From Candidatus Gastranaerophilales bacterium (GTDB taxonomy: Bacteria; Cyanobacteriota; Vampirovibrionia; Gastranaerophilales; CAJFVJ01), in assembly GCA_028694275.1 (NCBI GenBank), contig JAQUTS010000122.1, positions 1-5,473 on the forward strand: DNA of 5,473 bases, given 5' to 3'. Numbering within the stretch: position 1 is the first letter of the stretch; every line of letters begins with the position of its first letter. The notes under the pieces were generated by a model, which was given only the letters and a program-made list of their open reading frames with translations, did no database searches and was not told where the DNA came from. The position numbers and the translations under genes are program-made. Below are positions 1 through 4,902 of this stretch, piece by piece.

Positions 1-164
1 GAGCACTTGTAACACACGATGTTCCGCCAAAAGCAACTATCATCGGAAACCCCGCCCAAATAATAGCTATTGATGATAAAAAACTTGATAAACCCCTAAA
101 ACTGACAAAAGACAGCCAAAAAGATATACAAAATTATTTTAACAACAAAAAAAGGGAGGAATAA
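1..164 (+). CDS. Hexapeptide-repeat (left-handed beta-helix) acyltransferase, C-terminal end only
   Basis: This is the last 53 codons of a gene that begins outside the window; the reading frame starts at base 3 and ends with TAA at 162-164. The first 22 or so residues carry the typical last coil of left-handed beta-helix acyltransferases: ALVTHDVPP, then ATIIGNPAQII. Compare the G-x-V-V-T-K-D-V-P-P...V-G-N-P-A-K-V-I ending of Maa/LacA/Vat-type sugar O-acetyltransferases and of CysE. The GNPA form is closer to the sugar or small-molecule O-acetyltransferases than to CysE, which more often has GVPA. Such enzymes move an acyl group from acyl-CoA to a sugar, amino acid or antibiotic hydroxyl or amine in the cytoplasm. 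A charged Lys/Asp-rich tail of about 30 residues follows the helix. The gene is 4 nt upstream of the methyltransferase, whose ribosome binding site lies inside its last codons, so both probably belong to one operon. The substrate cannot be told from this fragment. Confidence 0.75.
   Translation, partial: ALVTHDVPPKATIIGNPAQIIAIDDKKLDKPLKLTKDSQKDIQNYFNNKKREE
154..160 (+). promoter_or_regulatory. Strong ribosome binding site for the methyltransferase gene
   Basis: GGGAGGA lies 8 nt before the ATG at 169 and sits within the last three sense codons of the upstream acyltransferase gene. This supports the chosen methyltransferase start, and it means ribosomes finishing the upstream gene pass over the initiation site, which suggests translational coupling. 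Confidence 0.8.
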
Positions 165-168
165 GACT

Positions 169-858
169 ATGAATACGGCCAAAACACTTTTTGAAGAAGA
201 AGCAAGAGAATTTGATTATATAATTCCGCTTCTGATTCCTTTTTATAATGAAATATATGATATTTTAATAGCGTCGATTCCGTTTGAAAAAAATTCCGCA
301 ATAAAGATTCTCGATATCGGTGCAGGAACAGGAACCTTGGCAAAAAAACTCAAACAAAATTTTCCGTTCTCTAAAATCACATGTCTTGATTTTTCAAACA
401 ACATGACAGAAATTGCAAAAGCCAAACTCATCGAATACCAAAATGATATTGAATTCAAAGTAGATGATTTTAACACATCCAAATTTGAACAAAAATACGA
501 TGTAATCGTTTCCTCTTTTGCTTTGCACCATATCCCGACAGACAAAGAAAAAGTCAGAACTTACAATAATATCTACAAAAGCTTAAATCCGGAAGGAATT
601 TTTCTGACAGCTGATATAGTTTTGGGAACTGGCGAGCATATGAAAAATTTATATTTTGAAAAGTGGAGAGACTTCATGCACAGCAATTTCTCAGAAAAAA
701 CTGTCGTAAATGAACTTATGCCAAAGTATCAAGCCGGTGATAATCCGGCCCCTTTAATAAAACACCTCAATTGGCTGACTAATGTAGGCTTTAATGAGGT
801 AGAATCCATATGGAAATACTTTAGTTTTGCTGTTTTCGGAGGTAAAAAAACACACTAA
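169..858 (+). CDS. Class I SAM-dependent methyltransferase
   Basis: A 229-residue cytoplasmic enzyme predicted to transfer a methyl group from S-adenosylmethionine. The SAM-binding motif I is ILDIGAGTGTLA at residues 47-58. The acidic residue that usually contacts the ribose hydroxyls is D74, in CLDFS at the end of strand 2. V97-D100 (VDD) fits the adenine-contact loop, and the motif IV/post-motif region is DVIVSSFALHHIP at 111-123, followed by the helix and LNPEGIF strand (139-145) typical of Methyltransf_25/Methyltransf_11 proteins. Residues 1-46 are a helical N-terminal lid that starts with an FEEEAREFDY-type segment. The C-terminal 80 residues are helical and end in a short strand that should complete the Rossmann sheet. 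The length is normal for the family. The ATG at 169 has a strong ribosome binding site. It is sandwiched between an acyltransferase and an SGNH esterase, so a small-molecule, sugar or lipid substrate is plausible, but the fold does not reveal the substrate. An RNA or protein target is not excluded. Confidence 0.88.
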   Translation: MNTAKTLFEEEAREFDYIIPLLIPFYNEIYDILIASIPFEKNSAIKILDIGAGTGTLAKKLKQNFPFSKITCLDFSNNMTEIAKAKLIEYQNDIEFKVDDFNTSKFEQKYDVIVSSFALHHIPTDKEKVRTYNNIYKSLNPEGIFLTADIVLGTGEHMKNLYFEKWRDFMHSNFSEKTVVNELMPKYQAGDNPAPLIKHLNWLTNVGFNEVESIWKYFSFAVFGGKKTH

Positions 859-861
859 TTC

Positions 862-1491
862 ATGAAAAAAATTATCTGCTTTGGGGATTCCAACACTTAT
901 GGATTTAACCCCAAAAATAGTAAAAGATATAGCATTAATCAGCGTTGGACAGGACTTCTTGCAAAATCTCTACAAAACACTTTCATAATAATCGAGGAAG
1001 GCTGCAATAACCGTACAGCTTTTTTTACAAGCCCTGACGGTAAACTTCAAACTGCCCAATTGTACCTACCTGAGTGCCTTAAAAAACACAATGATTTTGA
1101 TATTTTTATTCTTGCCCTTGGGACAAATGACTTGCAAAAAATATTTAAACTCAACAAAAACATCGCCCAAAACGGCCTTAAAACTTTGTTATGCAAAATA
1201 AGAGCAATAAACCCGTTTGCCCATATAATATTAATCCCCCCGGTTGTATTAAATAATGAAATTTTGGTTGGGGGGTTTAACCATCAATTTGATGAAAGAT
1301 CAATTGATTCTTCAATTTGGATTCAAAAAATATATGAAGATTTTGCTTTGCAAGAAAACTGTGAATTTTTAGATTTGAATAAACACATCAAACCTTCTCC
1401 TTTTGACGGTCTACATTTTGATAAAAAATCCCACAACACAATAGCAAAAAGACTTACAGAGGTGATATTAAAGATCAAAACGCAAAAATAA
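862..1491 (+). CDS. SGNH-family hydrolase/acyltransferase, MsAcT (arylesterase) type
   Basis: A 209-residue protein with all the blocks of the SGNH (GDSL-like) fold. Block I is FGDSNTYG (7-14) with nucleophile S10. Block II is EEGCNNRTAF (45-54), which supplies the oxyanion-hole glycine G47. Block III is LGTNDL (86-91) with N89. Block V is DGLHF (182-186), with catalytic D182 and H185. The spacing, the RWTGLLA segment (28-34), the YLPECLKKH segment (68-76) and the length match the Mycobacterium smegmatis arylesterase/acyltransferase MsAcT, which hydrolyses small acyl esters and can transfer acetyl groups to alcohols in water. There is no signal peptide, so it should act in the cytoplasm. It starts only 3 nt after the methyltransferase stop and in the same reading frame. 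The nearest Shine-Dalgarno-like sequence, GGAGGT at 838-843, is 18 nt from the ATG, too far for a normal site, so reinitiation by ribosomes leaving the methyltransferase is likely. The natural acyl ester is unknown; removal of a group added by the neighbouring acyltransferase is a guess. Confidence 0.88.
   Translation: MKKIICFGDSNTYGFNPKNSKRYSINQRWTGLLAKSLQNTFIIIEEGCNNRTAFFTSPDGKLQTAQLYLPECLKKHNDFDIFILALGTNDLQKIFKLNKNIAQNGLKTLLCKIRAINPFAHIILIPPVVLNNEILVGGFNHQFDERSIDSSIWIQKIYEDFALQENCEFLDLNKHIKPSPFDGLHFDKKSHNTIAKRLTEVILKIKTQK
1231..1280 (+). repeat. Intragenic inverted repeat with C6/G6 arms
   Basis: Inside the SGNH gene, TTAA-T-CCCCCC (1231-1241) can pair with GGGGGG-T-TTAA (1270-1280). That gives six G-C pairs, one T/T mismatch and four A-T pairs around a 28-nt loop. 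The two homopolymer runs stand out in such AT-rich DNA. They encode ordinary residues (IPP near 125-127 and VGG near 136-138), so the repeat may be fortuitous. If real, it would form a strong hairpin in the mRNA. No T-tract follows, so it is not a standard terminator. Confidence 0.5.
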
Positions 1492-1521
1492 TATAGTTAA
1501 TATTGGATTCAATTATGGCCT

Positions 1522-1589
1522 GTGCCAATAAACTCAAGCCTCCTTAATTCAGCTTATTCAATCTTAATATTTTGCCACAAATTTGGCAC
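1522..1589. repeat. Overlapping TGCCA/TGGCA inverted repeats in the gap upstream of the TPR gene
   Basis: The 151-base gap between the SGNH gene and the TPR gene holds a perfect 7-bp inverted repeat, GTGCCAA (1522-1528) and TTGGCAC (1583-1589). Nested inside it is a tighter palindrome, TGCCA (1573-1577), 6-nt centre, TGGCA (1584-1588). A further TTGGCA occurs at 1637-1642, just before the TPR start. The tight palindrome could be an operator or a weak hairpin ending the upstream operon. No clean T-tract follows it, and I see no convincing sigma-70 promoter here, although TAATAT at 1565-1570 could serve as a -10 element without a good -35. Confidence 0.35.
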
Positions 1590-1630
1590 TTTCGATGATA
1601 TTTTGTTTTTAAAAAAACGGAAGTTAAGTT

Positions 1631-1634
1631 AAGG
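1631..1634 (+). promoter_or_regulatory. Ribosome binding site that decides the TPR gene start
   Basis: AAGG (AAGGT in context) is 8 nt before the ATG at 1643, a normal distance, but only 2 nt before an in-frame TTG at 1637. This favours the ATG and shortens the protein by two residues relative to the longest open frame. The preceding AAGTT-AAGTT-AAGG is a small tandem repeat. Confidence 0.6.
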
Positions 1635-1642
1635 TTTTGGCA

Positions 1643-2986
1643 ATGATTCAATCTGTTTATCAAGTAGGGTTTTCGACGCAAGCCCAGAACAATATACAAG
1701 CTCAAACACCCAAAATAAATTTTGGGCAAAAACAAGATGAATTTGTGTCTTCTGCGCCAAAAGAAAAAAACTTCGCCGAAAAATACTGGAAACAGCTCTT
1801 AGCAGGTGCTGCAATAGGTATCGGCCTTGTCTTATTAAAAGGGAAAATTTTTCCTAAAAATAAAAAAATTAAACCCGAATCCACCCCTTCAACAAAAGAT
1901 ATAACACCCAAAAATGAACCTGCTCCAAAATCATATAAAATGGAGATTAACTCTTCTGATTTATTAAAAGAACTTGATGCAAAGATCACACAAGAGCCTA
2001 AAAATGCTGAACTTTATGTCCAAAGAGCTCTTGAGCATAAAAACCTTGATAACCCCATAAATGCCCTTGATGATATCTCTGAGGCAATAAAACTTGAACC
2101 TAAAAAAATAGACTATTATCAAGAACGAATAAAACTCTACATTGATGATTATGATTATCCAAAAGCTGCAGATGATTATACTGCCATTATAAATATCGAA
2201 CCTGAAAACCCTTCCCATTACAAAGAAAGAGGGCTATTTTTCAAACAAATAAAAAGAAATAATGATGCCCTAAATGACTACAACAAAGCAATAGAATTGA
2301 ATCCTGATGATTCAATCGCATACTTCAACAGAAGCAGACTGCATGAAACAATGAATGCCCCGCTAAAATCGCTTGAAGATGCAAAAGAAGCCGCCGTGCG
2401 AAACCCTGCCGACCCTGAAATCAAAGCCCACTTGAATCATATAACTTCCCTGAACGCTCTTTTCCATAGCGGTTTGGCAATAAAATGTGCAAAAGCACAG
2501 GACTTTGAAGCGGCTATATTCAACTCTACAAGAGCCATTGAATTAAGACCCAATGTCGCCGAATACTACGACCAAAGAGGCATCTACCACGAAATTTTGG
2601 GGAATACTCAAGAAGCTGTTGATGATTACGATAAAGCGATACATCTTCTTGAAAAAGCACCCGGCAAAAAAATGGACAAGCTATCAGAAATTTACACAAA
2701 AAGAGGTTTCTCCTTAAATGAACTTGATAAGGCGGATTTGGCAAAAGAAAGCTTCAAAAAGGCAATAAAAGCAACCCCTAAAGACGAAATTCCATACTTA
2801 AATCTTGTAAAAGTACTCAGAGACGAAAAAAACTACGATGAAGCAATAGAATATATTACACAAATTATAAATAAAAAGCCAAAAGACAAAATGCTATATT
2901 TTGAAAGAGGCAGTATTTATAAAGAGGCAGGAAAAATAGAAGAAGCTAAAGCTGACAGAGAAATGTTTGACAAGCTCTCAGAATAA
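1643..2986 (+). CDS. Membrane-anchored tetratricopeptide-repeat (TPR) protein
   Basis: A 447-residue protein in three parts. Residues 1-50 are polar, Gln/Asn-rich and probably unstructured, with a short INFGQK motif at 25-30. Residues 52-66 form one Gly/Ala/Leu/Ile-rich membrane segment followed by a very basic stretch (KGKIFPKNKKIK, 66-77), then a Pro/Lys/Thr-rich linker to about residue 98. By the positive-inside rule the TPR part should lie in the cytoplasm, with the short N-terminus outside. From about 118 to the end there are some eight or nine degenerate TPR units of 34 residues, seen as repeated A-x-x-D-Y-x-x-A-I-x-x-x-P phrases: around 120-153, 154-187, 188-221, 222-255, 271-304, 305-338, 347-380, 381-414 and 415-447. 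The breaks at 256-270 and 339-346 look like linkers or decayed repeats. TPR arrays act as protein-binding scaffolds; no catalytic domain is present and the partner is unknown. The gene appears monocistronic, with gaps of about 150 bp on each side. Confidence 0.85.
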   Translation: MIQSVYQVGFSTQAQNNIQAQTPKINFGQKQDEFVSSAPKEKNFAEKYWKQLLAGAAIGIGLVLLKGKIFPKNKKIKPESTPSTKDITPKNEPAPKSYKMEINSSDLLKELDAKITQEPKNAELYVQRALEHKNLDNPINALDDISEAIKLEPKKIDYYQERIKLYIDDYDYPKAADDYTAIINIEPENPSHYKERGLFFKQIKRNNDALNDYNKAIELNPDDSIAYFNRSRLHETMNAPLKSLEDAKEAAVRNPADPEIKAHLNHITSLNALFHSGLAIKCAKAQDFEAAIFNSTRAIELRPNVAEYYDQRGIYHEILGNTQEAVDDYDKAIHLLEKAPGKKMDKLSEIYTKRGFSLNELDKADLAKESFKKAIKATPKDEIPYLNLVKVLRDEKNYDEAIEYITQIINKKPKDKMLYFERGSIYKEAGKIEEAKADREMFDKLSE

Positions 2987-3039
2987 TCCTAAAAATAACA
3001 AGATGCAATTATCGCTTCTTGACGGGAGTTTTTGATAAA

Positions 3040-3068
3040 TTGATTATCCAAAATTGTTTTGATATACT
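3040..3068 (+). promoter_or_regulatory. Sigma-70-type promoter for glf
   Basis: TTGATT (3040-3045) as -35 and TATACT (3063-3068) as -10 are separated by exactly 17 bp, the best match in the 147-base gap before glf. Transcription would start near 3075 and give a leader of about 60 nt. A small inverted repeat, GATAA (3034-3038) and TTATC (3044-3048), overlaps the -35 and could be an operator. No known riboswitch is apparent in the leader. Confidence 0.6.
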
Positions 3069-3133
3069 TGGGCTAAATGGAGTATTGCTTATAGGTCGTG
3101 TGATTTTTTACGAGTTTTGACAGAGGATAAAAA

Positions 3134-4252
3134 ATGAGGGGCAAAAAACAAAATTTGGTCATTGGATCGGGGCTTGCGGGAGCAACTATAGCCAACCAAC
3201 TTACAACCAAGCTTGATGAAAAAGTTCTTGTTGTAGATTCAAAAGACCATATTGCAGGAAATTGCTACGATTATTATGACCAAAACGGCATCTGTATTCA
3301 AAAATACGGCTCACATATCTTTCATACAAATGATGATACGGTATGGGAATACCTGAGCAATTTTTGCGAGTGGAACACCTATCAACACAAGGTCATAGGC
3401 GTTATTGACGGAATAGAAACACCGATACCTTTTAACTTAAATTCTATATATGATGTCTTCCCGAAAGATTTGGCAAAAAGACTGGAAGAAAAACTTCTTG
3501 AAAAATTTGAATACAACAAAAAAGTTCCTATATTAGAATTCAAAAAACAAAATGATGAAGATCTTCAGCTCTTGGCAGATTTTGTCTACGAAAAAGTTTT
3601 TTTGAACTATACAATCAAGCAATGGGGCCTCAAGCCTGAAAACATTGACAACTCCGTCACCGCACGGGTGCCTGTTTTTATAAGCAATGACAACAGATAC
3701 TTTCAAGATATACATCAAGGGATACCCATAGGCGGATATACTGCGATGATAAGTAATATGCTAAAAAATCCCAATATCGAAGTCAAACTCAACACAGAAT
3801 TTTCTGATATAAAAAACTCTCTCGAGTATGACAGGCTATTTTTCACAGGCTCAATTGATGAGTTTTTTGATTACAAATTTGGTATTTTACCGTATCGAAG
3901 TGTATATTTTGAAATGGAAGAACACAATCAAGAGTTCTATCAAAAAAATGCGGTAGTAAATTATCCCAATGATAATGATTTCACTCGAATTTCTGAATAT
4001 AAATACTATCTAAACGACAAATCCGAAAAAACCGTAATAGCAAAAGAATATTCAGAAAACTTCAAACTTGGCAAAAATGACAGATATTACCCAATACCAA
4101 AAGATGAAAATACGGATTTGTATAACCAATACCTAAAAGAAGCAACAAAACTCGATAATGTTTATTTTTTGGGACGTCTTGGGGATTACAAATACTACAA
4201 CATGGATCAAGTAGTAAAAAGAGCTCTTGATGTATTCAACGGACTTCATTAA
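3134..4252 (+). CDS. glf: UDP-galactopyranose mutase
   Basis: A 372-residue flavoenzyme that converts UDP-galactopyranose to UDP-galactofuranose in the cytoplasm, the precursor of galactofuranose in O-antigens, capsules and other envelope glycans. The FAD dinucleotide fold opens with VIGSGLAG (9-16), with D35 at the end of strand 2 and DHIAGN (38-43). YGSHIFHTND (58-67) carries the family's flavin-site histidines. NYTIKQWG (158-165) includes the uridine-stacking Trp region. R178 in TARVPV and R285 in NDFTRISEYK correspond to the two arginines that hold the UDP diphosphate (R174 and R280 in the Klebsiella enzyme). QGIPIGGYT (195-203) and the C-terminal FAD/substrate segment GRLGDYKYYNMDQV (347-360) are also present. 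Length and motif order are those of a complete bacterial Glf. Two small departures are HIAGN for the usual HIGGN and YYNM for the YYDM seen in the E. coli enzyme. The ATG at 3134 has AGAGG 7 nt upstream. The gene has its own promoter and no co-directional partner, so the galactofuranosyltransferases that use its product must lie elsewhere. Confidence 0.96.
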   Translation: MRGKKQNLVIGSGLAGATIANQLTTKLDEKVLVVDSKDHIAGNCYDYYDQNGICIQKYGSHIFHTNDDTVWEYLSNFCEWNTYQHKVIGVIDGIETPIPFNLNSIYDVFPKDLAKRLEEKLLEKFEYNKKVPILEFKKQNDEDLQLLADFVYEKVFLNYTIKQWGLKPENIDNSVTARVPVFISNDNRYFQDIHQGIPIGGYTAMISNMLKNPNIEVKLNTEFSDIKNSLEYDRLFFTGSIDEFFDYKFGILPYRSVYFEMEEHNQEFYQKNAVVNYPNDNDFTRISEYKYYLNDKSEKTVIAKEYSENFKLGKNDRYYPIPKDENTDLYNQYLKEATKLDNVYFLGRLGDYKYYNMDQVVKRALDVFNGLH

Positions 4253-4265
4253 CAAATTCTTTCAT

Positions 4266-4290
4266 AAAAAAAGTGCCGAATAAACGGCAC
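4266..4290 (-). terminator. Rho-independent terminator of the phage tail operon
   Basis: A perfect 6-bp GC-rich stem, GTGCCG (4273-4278) and CGGCAC (4285-4290), encloses a 6-nt loop. Read on the minus strand, it is followed at once by seven T residues (4272-4266). This is a textbook intrinsic terminator about 22 nt after the chaperone stop codon. On the plus strand no T-tract follows the hairpin, so it should not end glf transcripts efficiently by the same mechanism. Confidence 0.88.
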
Positions 4291-4312
4291 AGGAGTTTCC
4301 TTCATGAAATAA

Positions 4313-4888
4313 TTACAAAGAGCTGTAGTTTATTTCTATTGCGCTCAAATCTTCTATTGATGGGGCATTTTGTATAGCGACGTTGGTTTCACAATTTATG
4401 GCCTCAAGATTTGTTATAAAAGTTTTGACTTTTTCTTGAAGTTGCGCAAAATCACTGACAGATAATGTTTGCGGATTATAATTATAATTAAACCAAACAA
4501 TAGGCTCCATAAGATTTTTCATTTGATTATCCATTAATTGCGCAGTTAACCTTAGCAGTGATTTGTCATCACAATCAAATTTATTACTATTGAACAAAAT
4601 ACCTCCTTGCAACCTCAAATCGTATGCCTCTGCATTTTCCCTGATTTTTTTTGCCTTAGCTTCTTGAAAAACCAAAGTACTTTGCATATTAAAGTATTCC
4701 TCCGTTGCAGAAATATCAACCAACTCATTATCTATTATTTTCCACATATCTTGTTTTTCCATAATAGACATATGCTGTTCATCAGATATTTCAATAGATG
4801 GGGTCGGGATACCATTAGGGTATGAAATGCCTTCATGGTAAAACCCCAAAATATTACCGGTTTGTTGTTCATAATTTACTTTTATCAT
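4313..4888 (-). CDS. Phage tail-fibre assembly chaperone-like protein (DUF4376 type)
   Basis: A 191-residue protein resembling the small genes that follow tail-fibre genes in phages. The N-terminal 60 residues follow the pattern of those proteins: a GNILGFYHEG strand pair (11-20), a proline-containing IPTPSIEISDEQ segment (27-38), then a short helix and a strand ending in NELVDI. A helix rich in Ala/Lys/Glu (about 62-90) leads into a DUF4376-like domain: AYDLRLQGGILFNSNKFDCDD (88-108), then SLLRLTAQL, VWFNYNYNPQTLSVSDFAQL (131-150) and a closing helix. Family members are thought to help fold or attach the fibre encoded just upstream; this role is inferred from family and position. The start is the ATG at 4888, preceded by AAAGGAG at a 7-nt spacing. 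A longer in-frame start at 4978 would overlap the fibre gene by 76 bases and add 30 residues of out-of-frame-looking Arg/Trp/Cys-rich sequence, so I rejected it. The gap to the fibre stop is 14 nt. Confidence 0.78.
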   Translation of the reverse strand: MIKVNYEQQTGNILGFYHEGISYPNGIPTPSIEISDEQHMSIMEKQDMWKIIDNELVDISATEEYFNMQSTLVFQEAKAKKIRENAEAYDLRLQGGILFNSNKFDCDDKSLLRLTAQLMDNQMKNLMEPIVWFNYNYNPQTLSVSDFAQLQEKVKTFITNLEAINCETNVAIQNAPSIEDLSAIEINYSSL

Positions 4889-4895
4889 TTTTTGT

Positions 4896-4902
4896 CTCCT
4901 TT
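4896..4902 (-). promoter_or_regulatory. Ribosome binding site that decides the chaperone start
   Basis: Read on the minus strand, AAAGGAG lies 7 nt before the ATG at 4888, just after the stop codon of the tail-fibre gene. This nearly ideal site supports the shorter, non-overlapping start and points to co-expression of fibre and chaperone from one transcript. Confidence 0.85.

Noticed and set aside
243..545. A 100-codon minus-strand frame inside the methyltransferase gene
   Set aside because: It lies opposite the conserved SAM-binding core and has no family features.
1637..1642. TTG start for the TPR gene, two codons before the ATG
   Set aside because: The AAGG site is only 2 nt from the TTG but 8 nt from the ATG at 1643.
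1544..2218. Overlapping minus-strand open frames (63, 61, 95 and 84 codons) opposite the start of the TPR gene
   Set aside because: They lie opposite a well-supported TPR coding region, have no recognisable domain or ribosome binding site, and show composition expected of antisense frames.
2526..2744. A 72-codon minus-strand frame inside the TPR gene
   Set aside because: It is the antisense shadow of TPR repeats; its Arg/Cys/Leu-rich composition is not protein-like.
3014..3033. Possible terminator after the TPR gene
   Set aside because: The stem is five pairs, two of them G-U, before a run of five T; too weak to call.
3533..3718. A 61-codon minus-strand frame inside glf
   Set aside because: It lies opposite the conserved KQWG region of glf and has no independent support.
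4291..4311. AGGAG followed by ATG AAA TAA on the plus strand after glf
   Set aside because: It is a two-codon frame in a convergent gap and is almost certainly chance.
4607..4825. A 72-codon plus-strand frame opposite the chaperone gene
   Set aside because: It is Phe/Cys/Ile-rich antisense sequence with no ribosome binding site; the minus-strand gene explains the region.
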